Source: Argentina anserina
Lineage: Eukaryota > Streptophyta > Magnoliopsida > Rosales > Rosaceae
Assembly (NCBI RefSeq): GCF_933775445.1
Contig: NC_065875.1
Coordinates: 16,119,555-16,183,554 of the forward strand
Direction of reading: 5' to 3'
DNA length: 64,000 nt
The position numbers and the translations under genes were made by a program. Shown here in pieces: positions 22,480 through 33,839 of this stretch; within the stretch, counting starts at the first letter, position 1, and each line of letters begins with the position of its first letter. The notes below the pieces were generated by a model. It was not told the DNA's origin. It did no database searches and saw nothing but the letters and a program-made list of their open reading frames with translations.

Positions 22480-23545
22480 ACAAAATTCAATAAATTTCTA
22501 GAGAAAATAAATAATGAAATGAGTTTAACACAAAAAAAAATCAGATAACGAGAAAAAATATTACTGAATTTACGGAGTGATTATGCTTTAGAGTTGAGCT
22601 AAGGTGTAGTTGTGATTTTTATTTTTTATTTTTTGGTAATTGAAAGGTAAATGTTTAGTGTTTGAGGGGTGAGGCGACGACACACTTCACGGAAAAGATA
22701 TTAGTGTGGGTGTTGCAGATGTGTTCAAGGATAAAAGGGACAATCCCTTCCCGAATCAGAGTCTTGTGGCAGCTACTGAATTGACGGAGTTCCGAGGTGG
22801 GTTGCTGATGAAGAGGTTTGCCACGGTAGATTTGTGTTAGTGCCTTAGTGGTGCATCTGGAGGTGGCCCGCTTGGTAGCTAGGTCGACTGCCGAGACGAG
22901 ATTTTGGCATATTAAAAAGTTAAATAAAAAAATAAAGTAATTGTAATTCTTTGAATATAAAAAATGCACAATGTTCTCGGTTAAGGTAGAGATGATTGAA
23001 TGGCTTCAAGCCTTCAACCCCTTCAAGGAAGTGAATGCTAGACTAGAAGGTGTAACAATAGAACTCATCCAAACACTGAATTTTGCGGCCAAAAGCCAAC
23101 ACACTACAGCGGGTTCGAGTACATCTAATAATTTTCTGAACAGATCATAAGCTCGAACCTAAACCTCAAATACCTAGTTGATATATATGCTCTATACATT
23201 GAATTTATTGATACCATGTGTATTACTAGAGTAACAGTATACCCTATTTAACCTTATGAACGAACTCGAATCAAATTGAATTTTCCAAAAATGCACCTAA
23301 ATAAAATAAGAATGACACTGACTCAGAAAATGCATACTAGAGCTAGAAATCTTCTTAATTCACAACCTTGCAGTTTTTCATGATCTCTCATTGTTTGCCA
23401 ACCAGCACATCAATGGAACCCTTCTTCACCATCACAACTGCCAACCCCATTTTTGACGATTGCTCCTGTTTCTGTAGTAGTTTACCATCTTCCTTGTCGA
23501 ATCACTGCTCCAAAGCTCTTGATAGCAGCTAAGGACATCTTCAAC
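22480..23545. other. Intergenic, no gene supported
   Basis: A 104-codon minus frame (22655-22969) has ordinary composition in its middle but no recognised domain. The remainder is AT-rich. Confidence 0.4.
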
Positions 23546-23548
23546 CCA

Positions 23549-24355
23549 TGGCTATTGTGCCACAATTGGGGAATTGTGGCACACTTCGTCTCCAAAACCC
23601 TGTGTGCTAGTGTGATGACCATTTTTGGTTACATCTGGCACATTTTTGTGGCACACTAGCATATGTGGATCACACATTAAAAATATTTTTTATTGTTGTT
23701 TTGGTGAATAATTACATAAATACATAACAACATTATTTAGTGGATAAATATATTTCATTATTTGAAAAAGAAACTTATTTTTTCTTTGTTAAAATAATAT
23801 ACTACAATACTAAACTCAAATTAAACATGTATTTTACAAAAAAAAAAGACAAATAATAATCATGTAAAATAGAACGAATAATTTCTAACTTTGTTTATGG
23901 AAATAAGTATAATTAAATATACATGCAAATGACTATTATTCGGATATATCGAATGATACACTGAATAATCATGAGTACTATTATTTTTTAGCCATTAAAT
24001 ATAATTTATGAAATTTAAATAAGTTAAGTTGTCATGTAATTTTAATTTTTATAAAATAAGATAAAAAGTCATCATTCAATATAAGATAATTTTTATTTTT
24101 ATTAGTAAATTTCATGTGATTTTTATTTTTATTTTTATAGTTAAATTTTGTCTAATTTTAAGTTTTAATTTTTTATAATATATTTTTAATTTATAATTTA
24201 TAAAAGTAAAGTTGTAATTAAATGATAGTATATAAATTAAAAGGTACATAATACATTAAAAATATTAACGGGTTACATTGTAGCGTACTTGAGTTGAAGA
24301 CGATTGATTTCAAATCGATCAATAATACCGATTTAGTGTGCCACAATATAGCCCA
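23549..24355. mobile_element. MITE-like AT-rich element with imperfect inverted ends
   Basis: The left end GGCTATTGTGCCACAATT (about 23551) and the reverse complement of the right end, GGGCTATATTGTGGCACACT (about 24334-24353), match imperfectly. TGTGGCACACT motifs recur inside the left arm, and the interior is very AT-rich without coding capacity. No clear target duplication was seen, so family and exact ends are uncertain. Confidence 0.35.
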
Positions 24356-24359
24356 AATG

Positions 24360-26949
24360 CTACAAATAGTCTTTTGGGTTGTAGATTGACTAACAACCCC
24401 TTGTGATATACTTGATAGGTTGATACTCAAAGAACTTGGTATCAAGAAAAGTTGGGGTCAAGGGATCAAAAGCCACAGGAGTCGACGGTGTTGAGGACTT
24501 GAGACATTGTACGTACTTCTATCTTGGCCTTTGCTTCTATGACCAAAGCACTGAACAATTCATAAACTTCATAATGAAATATGACTATATGAGATCAAAA
24601 TTTGAATAGGCACGTCGTGACCTCTTTTAGAGTTTTAGTTTGTAGCATTATCGATCATCAAACTGGAATGAGTTGATAGTCTATAAGAACTAGTAGTACC
24701 TTAACAATCAACACTGAAGATTATTCACCTAATCACCTTCTGCATTTCAAGTTCGATTATTCGCTTATCATCAAACTGCTCCACCCATTAGCCGCATATG
24801 ATTCTATAAACTATCAATATATATTCACGTTTATCAAATTATCAATGCAAACATGATACATAGGTGTCCTCATAATTGAGCTACATTCATATTCCAACTG
24901 TCTAACTTCTCCATTCAACTATTTTTAATGCCCTTCAAAATCTATAAGCCGTAACTCTACATATACTATTCTATGCTTCAATAGAATGTTTCGTTTCCAA
25001 CATTTCATTTGAAGAACATTGTTTAAGTTAGAGGGCAGCCTTCACCCAACCCCTTGACTCATCAACAACCTCCGGGCCGGCCGGTCGAATCTAAATCTTT
25101 GTTTGCTAAATATGACCTAATCTGTCTCCAACAATGAGCTATATGCTGTGTATCTCTCTTTTTATAATACTCAACTTCAATTCCTGGATTTTTTACAAAA
25201 GAGAAGTTGAGGATGGCCACTAGGTTTGCTTTCTAATCGTACTAAACATGCAATTGTCGTATTCTTTCGAAAATATAGTGAGTTTCTGGTGCCTATTTTG
25301 TAATCGTCTAAATCTCTATTTAACTCATTTTTGTATGAACATGTAATGAATTGGACTGAAGGACATTTAGAAGTGTTGGGCACATAGTTGTGGCAGCGGT
25401 TAAATGCTTCTTTATATTGTGTGCTGGAGATTCCAGATTATTAATGTTTGGGTTGCAAGTTAGTTGAGTCACTTTTTATTATTATTGATTGTGTTTATTA
25501 TTGTGGGGATTGGGGAATAAAGAGGTGCATTACATAAGGTATTTTATATGCAGAATTCAGATGACAGCGACACCTAATGCAGCACCTATGTTTTCACCCC
25601 CAACAACACAATGGTTGTGATGTGAAATTAGAATGTTTATTTTTGCTTCTCTAATATAATGTTACTATTATTTCATCTAGACATGTCCAAATTAACTTGG
25701 TGGTGAGAATCCCCCAACTGACCCAATGCACTAAGTAAAAGTCGAAGTTTGACTAAATAATACTTGTGCACTCACTCATGAAAAGTTTACAAAGCTACAG
25801 GGTTAAGATTAATTTTATATGATTTTTTTAATCAACGACGTATAGTCTGAAATATATATAAAAAAATGTACGGTACATCGTAAACACACTTCTCCCCCCC
25901 CCCCCTCATTTCATAGGACAACAATAATGAGACTGCAAGAACTAATTAAACAATCAAAAAAATCTAGAAAAACTAGAGATCACCGATTACTTAACTAGAG
26001 CTATGACACTTTAGCCCTTTGGCCTTTTTGTTGTTGGATATCATAATAGAGCCATAATTTAGAATTTAGCCCTTTAGACACCTTTACCGGAGATGGCCTA
26101 AGTGGGAACAAAATGCCAAATCTTCCAACACCTATAACTTGGGTCCCAAATGCAAACTAAGAAGTGACTAGGTCCTAAAGGAAAAACCCACCACCCCCAT
26201 GTCGGCATCCCGAAACCCAATCCAAAGTCCTCACAAGCTAGGTTCACTGCCTACCATCGTTGTCGCATCGTAGTGCAGTGAGCTTCGCACCCAAGATTCA
26301 CTAGAGCACATTGCCAACCCTCAAGGTTAGCGAAAATTCAACGTCAAGAATGGCCAAATCCGACAAAAGACGAAGAAGATGATCTTGGCAAGAGAATTGG
26401 TGCCGCGATCGGTCGAAACCTAGGGTTGGCCGCCGCCTCAGGAAGGAGAGAGCATTCCGCATTTTCCCCCATCAAATTTAATAAGATTTGAAAATGATTG
26501 ATTGAGTGAAGTGATCTATATATAACCAAATGTTTGCCTCGATAAATTATAAACATGCCTGTTATGGATTACTTATCTATTCTAAAGTTGCATTTCAATA
26601 CAAGTATCTTGGAGTTTTGTTTCATCACCAAAGAAATCTTGGAGTTTTGTACAAGCGATCACTTCATCTACCAGTACTCAAATCCAGTTCTTGGTTAAAG
26701 AAATTACTCAATATGCTTAAGATGCAATTGATTAGGATATCATTTAGACAAGAAATCAATCATTTATTTGATGCAATCGGCTAAGTAAGCAATTTTCGTT
26801 AACAATATGTTAATATTTTGCTTGTATTATCTTGATTAATCATTTCAACTTTTCATAATCGAAAATTTAACAAAAACTTTCAAATAAGAGCTAAATGAAT
26901 AATGTACTAGTTCGGATACAAATATTTTCCTATCAATCATGATTCTCTT
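24360..26949. other. Intergenic, nothing recognised
   Basis: AT-rich DNA with a homopolymer C run near 25891-25905. Short frames only (for example 26344-26556 minus) with no supportable gene. Confidence 0.45.
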
Positions 26950-27318
26950 CTTTCCTCTTCATTTTTTTTATTCACGACAAACACCTGTCCCTTTCGGGCC
27001 CCCAATGCTCATGGGCACTCACGTGCGCGAGCGGAGAGCAGTCCACAACCGGAGCTGCAAGGTATTCCCACAGTCGAATGTAATACCTCTGATATGAGAC
27101 TAATCTCTGCAGGTGCTCATGTGAAATGGTTTCAACCGGGTATTGTACCTGAGTGCCCTAACCACAGTAATGTCCTCAACGGCCCAACAAAAGCCGAGCT
27201 CTTCGCTTTCAAGGCCCATTACAAATACTGAGGTGTGTAATGTCATCGCCAACGATCGAACACGTGACCAATAACATGTTTAAGCCAAGATGAAAAGAGT
27301 TACTTTCCTCTTCATTTT
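26950..27318 (-). mobile_element. SINE with 16-bp target duplication
   Basis: A 337-bp insertion (26966-27302) sits between perfect 16-bp direct repeats CTTTCCTCTTCATTTT (26950-26965 and 27303-27318), the mark of target-primed retrotransposition. On the minus strand, near its 5' end, GGTCACGTGTTCGATCG (27253-27269) fits a tRNA-type pol III B box. TTGGCTTAAACATG just before may be a shortened A box. The minus-strand 3' end is A-rich (ATAAAA). No ORF. The perfect long duplication implies a fairly recent insertion, about 230 bp upstream of the RALF gene. Confidence 0.75.
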
Positions 27319-27552
27319 ATAAAAGACAAAAGTTTAAGAATTATTTGTTTATTTTAAGGTAAAAAAAGCGTGATTAGTGGATGTCCATAAAGTCATTGAC
27401 ATTCTTACATTTCAAGCAAAGGCCGGTCGCCTCCCAGTCAAGTGGCATCTCCCCGTAAATATCCCCCAACCCCAATGTCATTTCCCTCCCAACGGTGACT
27501 TATATTCCCAGACCTGCCCTCACTTCCTCTTCTCTCTCAGATTAGAAACAAA

Positions 27553-27882
27553 ATGGCAACCCTCTCCTCCTCTTCACTCCTCCTCTTCTTCTTCATCTTC
27601 CTCTGCTCAATCCCCGCCGCCCATTCCTCCGCAGTCGATTTCACCTGGGGCATCTCGGGCGGGAAGCTCATAGGCGACTTGGATGAGGAGCTCGAGCTGC
27701 AGATGGACTCGGAGATCAGCCGGCGCATCTTAGCCACCAGCAAGTACATTAGCTACGGCGCGCTGCGGAGGAACAGTGTCCCTTGCTCGCGGCGCGGCGC
27801 GTCGTACTACAATTGCCGGCCCGGAGCTCAGGCCAACCCTTACTCGCGCGGCTGCAGCCGCATCACTCGCTGCAGGCATTGA
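27553..27882 (+). CDS. RALF peptide precursor (rapid alkalinization factor)
   Basis: A 109-aa intronless preproprotein. Residues 1 to about 26 form a signal peptide (run of Leu/Phe, then AAHSSA). A propeptide follows, then the S1P-type processing site RRIL (57-60), and mature RALF beginning ATSKYISYGAL. The four conserved cysteines are at 78, 88, 101 and 107, with YYNCRPGAQANPYSRGC. All hallmark residues of RALF1/RALF33-like peptides are present. RALFs are secreted, bind FERONIA/CrRLK1L-LLG receptors, alkalinise the apoplast and regulate growth and immunity. The coding region is more GC-rich than its surroundings. Confidence 0.95.
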   Translation: MATLSSSSLLLFFFIFLCSIPAAHSSAVDFTWGISGGKLIGDLDEELELQMDSEISRRILATSKYISYGALRRNSVPCSRRGASYYNCRPGAQANPYSRGCSRITRCRH

Positions 27883-27889
27883 AAACTTG

Positions 27890-29457
27890 TATCAATTTTT
27901 CATTTTTATTTTTTTACTATTTTTTGTTGCGGTAAAAAAAAATTGTATGTCTGATGGGAAGTTTCGAATTTGTGTGTTATTATTATATACTTGGAAGAAA
28001 TTTGAATAAGGATAAAATTTTGTTGATGCGTATATATATTTTGTTTCTTTCAATTTTTGGGTTGTGGTTGTAATTTTGGTGATTCTGATTTTTTGACTCA
28101 CACGAGTGCTGTTAAGTTGAGTCACCAGTAAATTCCAGAACCATGTAATGCATTATTGGGTTGTAAAGGTTTTGTATGAGATTTGAGGTAGCTGGATCCT
28201 TGCAGGTTACAACTGTCTTTGCTAGCTATAGTTTTTAAAAGCTTGGAGAGAGTGATTGAATGATGTAGATGTATGATTTAATTTTATGGCATTATTAATT
28301 AAAAGGTAGATAAAAATTTTCTAAGGTGTTCTTATGAGAAATTGTTATTCCTATCAACAAAATGAATTTTATCTTATTTTTTTATTTCTTTTTCTATCTT
28401 TGAATCAGATTGAAGCGTACATCCGAATTAGTTCTTATTTGCATAGAATTTGTAGGGTATAAGCGTTTGTTCTTTTACTTACGTTTTAGAGATTATCATT
28501 AGCCATTTCAAGCAACGTACCACATTAGAGGTCCTTCGCTCGACTAATAAGGGCATTTTTGTTAGTTTACACAATTAGTCTCATTTGTATGATGCCGATG
28601 GATGACTAAACGATTTTCGATCGGAAATGTTTCTTGCATACGAAAATGGAAGACAGCATGATCCTCGTTATTTCGAAAGCGCTATGCGTAATGTGAATGT
28701 AACCAATCCGCCTGAAAACAACAACGGAAATAGAGGCAACCTTATGCTAACGGTCAATTCCAACGCGTTAATCATATGCTATATCTTTGTATACATCTTC
28801 TGAAATGTGAATGTGGGAGAATCTTGTCATTGCCAAACCAGCAATTGAAAGCAAGCAACCTCCCCCCACATGCAGAAAAGGCTCAAAACCACTCCAAAGT
28901 CGAAATTAGCGATTGTGATTGGGATTATATCCCCTTCTTTTGGTTTTCTGTGAGTGAGCGAGAGCCAATCTATTGCATTAAGCACCTCATATGTCCTTGT
29001 CGCATTAGAATTAGAACCCATCCATAAGCTATATAAATCCACATTAAGAATTAGGCTCACAGTAGTGGAATGCCACCTCAATTTTCAAATCAATCAACTA
29101 TTCTATAGTTTACTTCATTTTGTTCCCATATATAAAATAAGCAAGGTGAACTTGGGTAAAGAAAATCCCAGCTATAATCGAATTTTCCCACATCAAACCT
29201 GGGATTCAATCCACAGTCCAAGCGTGGAAATATCAGTCATAAAATCTGACAGTAGTACTAGTAGTACTGATATACCCTAAATTTTTTCCCGGAAAATGAG
29301 AACCAAACTTGGTTTGTGTACAAAGCCATCAACACTAATCTGCTTCGAGATACAGTATGTAGCGTATTTCAAAATAGAAAAGCACGACAAATACTCGGAA
29401 TCAGGCACTCAACAGATACTATCGAGATTTACAGAACACTGAGGTCCCATGCCAAAG
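27890..29457. other. Intergenic between RALF and HSBP 3' ends
   Basis: Convergent 3' flanks. No gene or structured repeat was recognised. Confidence 0.45.
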
Positions 29458-31636
29458 CTACTCATTGGCTGAATCATCGCCCGACTTGGTTTCTACCTTG
29501 GGCTTTGAAGGGGTTGAAGGAGATGGCGAGCGATCCACTCCCATTTCAGATCTGAGATCATTGATGCTCTGCTCCAACTCCTCAATCCTATTGCCCATCT
29601 CATCAAGTGCATCATGGTCAAGGATACAAAGCAAACTTACACTGTTTCAATAGTTTATTAAGTACTTGGTTCGAGCAACGGTTAAAACACTCGCATCAGA
29701 TAATACGAATGATTCTAAAATAGTTCCAGAAAAGTTTCATGTTTACAGGTGCAGCATAATGAGAAGTCAAAAGTGATAAACAAATAGATATAGGTCAATT
29801 GAAAGTTCAATCATGCTCTCCACACCAGTTGCAAGATCAAGTATAAAGGTCTAAGCAAGTCTAGAGACTAGACATGGCAAGCACTACCCATTCCCTGGCA
29901 ATTCTATTAACTATATAATTCCTTGAGGCTAATCACAGACAATGTTTTTGAAAGTCATGCAACCCAAAACAAAAAATAAATAATCAAGGACAATCATATA
30001 TAGACCATGTTCAGACGACCGAAACGAAAACTGAAAACTTTCTTTCTTAATATGAGCTTAGAAAATTAACTTGATATATACTACATAAAAACTAATGTGA
30101 AATGAAAACATATATTTGTGATTATCAAACAAATTCTAATAAAAGATATTCTTTGTGACGATGGAATCAGACATTGTCTGGAACCTGGTTTGCTGCAAAA
30201 TGACAAAACATAAGCAACACAATCCATTAAGCACGTTCCCATCACGCACATTCAAGTCCATTATTACAGTTACAAAACCTGAAAGATGTATAGCAAACTC
30301 ACCATCTGCTGGAGAAGATTTTGCACCTGCAAAAAGTAATCAAAACTCAAAAGAGTAAGCAAAGCCAGAAGCTTCAATTGTTTCAACTTTAAATGTCTGC
30401 TTTCATAGAGTATAGCAACACATGGTTTTGATAGCAATTATTTCATGCCTCTGTGGGGCTAAACTACCTAGCATATTGCTTAATTTACTAAGTATTAGAG
30501 TTACGAGAATTGAAATAAATGGTACCAAACTGGTATTGGGAGAGGCCCAAGTGTGAAGAATTAATAAATGTGGCCTTTCTTTTTTTGTTTCTTCATCTTT
30601 GAAAATCAAAAGTTTCAATGGCCAACGTGCTCAATATCATTTGCTCCAGAGTACAAGTAGAATTATACATCCTTAGATCTACATATATATGAAGATTAAC
30701 ATGCTTAATAACCATTAACACATCATCATACAGAAAGCCTACAATTAAAAAGAAAGAAAGGATATGAACTCACAAAAGCTGTCATATCAGCAGTGCTTTG
30801 TTTCGGGTCCTCTGTATCACGTCCATCCTGCCAAAAAAGAAAAAAATGAGCTACTTCAATATAATGTCATGAACCACATCAGTACTCAGTAACACCACAT
30901 ACTAATAACTAGCATACTGAATGAGACTGATTACTCAGTTTGCAGGCTAGTTCATTTCTTATATGCTAAAGTTTCCAAAAGGTTCTTCACTTAGAGACAC
31001 CTGCTCGAAATGTACGAAACACAAAATAAACCCTACAGACTTATCACAATATGCAGGTATTCAACACATTCACCATGATAAGCTAATCTCACCACAATCC
31101 AGCTTTAATTAGATTCTCCTGAATAAATTTATAGAAAACCCGAGCTAAAGCAGCTTACCGAGTTTCCTCATGATTATTGTCCCCCATTTCCAAAGTATTC
31201 ATTTATCTTCAGTCTCTGCCTAGGACACTAAAACCCAAAACACTCGGAGCAAGAACATCATCGAAAAATTAAGTTCCTAAAGGACCTAAACTAACCGCCG
31301 CAAGCTTGTTTTGATTCAATACTGCCCTGAGCGCATATCAGACAGCGCAAAGTACTTATCACAGCAACTATAACCAATATCATAGATTAACCTGATGAAC
31401 TATTCAACAACTAGTCTAAGTCATACTATTTTACTCATATCTCAGTTCCCAAGATTGCTCAAAAGGAAAACAGCAATTCTGGGAAACATGCGGCGTCATA
31501 TAACAGATCAGAAGCAAGTTCAGTGCGAGATAAAACAAAATTCAAACCCTAAGAGGATGAAACTATTCAAGATCAAAATTGATGAAATTCACAATGCGCG
31601 GGAAGTAAAATTGATGAGCAGAGAAGAAATTACCAT
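29458..31636 (-). CDS. HSBP: Heat shock factor-binding protein (HSBP)
   Basis: Five exons, 31634-31636 (start codon only), 30774-30827, 30303-30326, 30150-30192 and 29458-29606, join in phase to a 90-aa protein. It runs from MDGRDTEDPKQSTADMTAFV through QNLLQQMQTRFQTMSDSI and DEMGNRIEELEQSINDLR to an acidic tail ending DDSANE. Residues about 17-60 form the hydrophobic-heptad coiled coil that makes HSBP trimers. HSBP binds trimeric heat-shock factors and attenuates the heat response. Two structural oddities: intron 1 begins directly after the ATG (ATG|GTAATT), and intron 4 is a U12-type AT-AC intron (see separate entry). The other introns are GT-AG. The gene is intact. Confidence 0.94.
29607..30149 (-). 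other. U12-type AT-AC intron of HSBP
   Basis: Between exon 4 (ends ...GTCACAAAGA) and exon 5 (starts TTGATGAG) no GT/AG pair keeps the frame. The intron begins ATATCTTTT (30149 downward; U12 consensus ATATCCTTT, one mismatch) and ends GCAC (29607). TCCTTGAC (29624-29617), the minor-spliceosome branch-site consensus TCCTTRAC, has its branch A 11 nt from the end. Splicing AT..AC restores the family sequence VTKIDEMG, phase 1 inside Ile42. Confidence 0.88.
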
Positions 31637-31699
31637 GATTGGAACGAAGCCGAGGTTTTGGAGGGTTCGCGGCTGTTGAGTGCGGAGAGGAGATGTGCG

Positions 31700-33200
31700 T
31701 GGGTGTTGGTAAATTTGGGAATATTGGAAATTTGGATTAGTGAAGTTACTCAAGCAGAAGGGTAGAGAGCCCTGTGGAAGTAGTAAATGACCATCGGGCC
31801 CCTGTGTGCCTATTGGCGCCCTAAATTTTCCTTTCGTGTCAAAATTTAAGGCGTCAAATTGTGCGGACATCGATTCCTTCGAATTTTCATATATTTGAAG
31901 GTTTTAAATGATATATCTACTGATATATATATTTTTTAAATTACAGATATATTTTTAGGTAAATATTTTTTTTAAATAGAATAATCAAGTCGTCAAATAT
32001 ATTAATTATAAGAGGTCAACATAAACATGGAATACCCACTTAGTGGGCACGAAATTAGAACCATACAAAACAATAAAACCTAGCAAATTAAACCCGAACC
32101 ACCCTATGCAGAGGGAGTCTCCCCAAGTTCAAGGTAAAAACTACCCAACCTAAATAAGTTTTTTTTAATCCAAGATCTGATAACAAACCCAAGCCCCCAA
32201 AAACTTCAAGACTCGAGGAAAGCAACTCAAGGCCTCTATTAGAAACCATGCCTCTATTTCCTTCTCTTGCTCGCCGCCATGGTAATCCAACACTGACGTC
32301 AAGTTTGATTCCATGCATGAGCCCAAACCAGTGTCGTCGGTATAACCGCTGCCGCACCACCTAACACACTTTGGACGAACCCCCACAACTCTGATCGGGA
32401 AAAAGGAAGAAAAAGAGGGGAGGGGTGGTTGTTGTCGCCCCCCAATGCCAGAATCCAACTGAGGCTATCATCACCCGAAACTCGATCGTCACCGTTGCCT
32501 TGAAAACCGACGCCGACACCACAAATAGGAGTGCAGCAAGGATGAGGGAAAGAGAGAGGAGTCGAGCCATGCTCGCCGCAAACATTGATCGTGAAAATCC
32601 TAGGTGAACAAAACCCTAGGAAGAGAAAAAGAGGTTAGGTGCTCTTTAGGAGTAAATATCTTATTTTCTTCCGTATTCGATATATCTTCAATATTTTAAA
32701 TAAATATATAAAAAATTTTACTTTAATATTTTTATATGTAATTTAATAATAAATAAATAATTTATTTTATGTATTTGTATGTAATTCAATAATAAATAAA
32801 TAAAAATTTTGGAACAAGAACGTAGAGTCTCTAATATCCCCAATATCCGATATTGGAAACCAATATTTTATAACCTTAGATTTGCCCTCAATGGTTTCTC
32901 CTATTCCAATCAGATATATCATTCAACACAATTTGAACCACTAATTTATGCCTTCAATTGAAAAATGCCTCAAGCAAAAACGCGATAAGTAAATGAATTT
33001 GCTCCATAATATAAATTTTCTTTTTGGGCTATAATCGGAAAAATAAAATTAACAAATTTAAGTATGGACGGTCCATTCTTTCCCCTAAATTTGCTCCATA
33101 ACATACATTTTCCTTCTGACCCTATAATATCTCCATAACCATTTGCTCCTTCCTGTTTTGGCAAAATTCCATGCACAGTCATTTTGAACATTCCCAATCC
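31700..33200. other. Intergenic between HSBP and TSPO
   Basis: Head-to-head upstream regions. The stretch about 32080-32620 is less AT-rich and has overlapping minus frames that look like a decayed interspersed repeat, without a recognised domain or terminal repeats. The remainder is AT-rich with no feature seen. Confidence 0.35.
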
Positions 33201-33223
33201 TTTCTCCCCCAGCTTTTTTTTCC

Positions 33224-33817
33224 ATGGCTTCCAACACCATCCAACAAAGAATCATCAGCGGCGAGCAACCACCCCTAAACATTCCCCCCATTCCCACCAA
33301 ACCAATAAGCATCACCAAACAAGGTGCCAACAGGGCCAATGCACAGAGAGCCCTTAGGTCCCTAGCCATAGGCATTGCGGTTCCTTTCTTCTTGTCCATG
33401 ACGACCATTTTCTTCTTTGGTTCGGGCATCAAGTACCGAGCCATGACAAAACCATTTTGGTTTCCACCCGTTTGGCTCATACACGTCTCCTATTTGGGTT
33501 CATCCATCCTCATGGGACTCGCTGCCTGGCTTGTTTGGGCGGACGGTGGGTTTCATTCGCAATCGAGTTCCAATTCTTTGTTTTTCTATATTGCTCAGAT
33601 TTCGCTAAGCATCATTTGGAGTCCCGTTGTTCTTGTGTTTGGGGTGGCTTGGATGGGTTTGCTGCTTTGTTTGGTGCATTTTGGAACTCTGATCGCTTGT
33701 TATATGAGCTTTCGACGTGTGAATCCTTTTGCTAAGGATCTTGTAAAACCATGTTTGGCTTGGGTGGGATACCTCACGATTGTTAATAGTACGCTTGTAA
33801 CTACTGAACTTATTTGA
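33224..33817 (+). CDS. TSPO: Translocator protein homologue (TSPO)
   Basis: A 197-aa intronless membrane protein with a plant-specific hydrophilic N-terminus (residues 1 to about 42). The TSPO/MBR core of five transmembrane helices follows: around LAIGIAVPFFLSMTTIFFF, FPPVWLIHVSYLGSSILMGL, NSLFFYIAQISLSIIWSPVV, the GLLLCLVHFGTLIACY segment, and a last helix after NPFAKDLVKPCLAWVGYL. The family signatures FPPVW and AAWLVWADGG are present. Plant TSPO is a stress/ABA-induced ER-Golgi protein that binds haem/porphyrin and promotes turnover of itself and of aquaporin; that is known for the family and not visible here. Confidence 0.93.
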   Translation: MASNTIQQRIISGEQPPLNIPPIPTKPISITKQGANRANAQRALRSLAIGIAVPFFLSMTTIFFFGSGIKYRAMTKPFWFPPVWLIHVSYLGSSILMGLAAWLVWADGGFHSQSSSNSLFFYIAQISLSIIWSPVVLVFGVAWMGLLLCLVHFGTLIACYMSFRRVNPFAKDLVKPCLAWVGYLTIVNSTLVTTELI

Positions 33818-33839
33818 TTGTATTTGTAACATGGATTTC

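Noticed and set aside
23090..23130. GCGGGTTCGAGTAC resembling a tRNA or SINE B box
   Set aside because: No matching A box, cloverleaf or flanking duplication was found.
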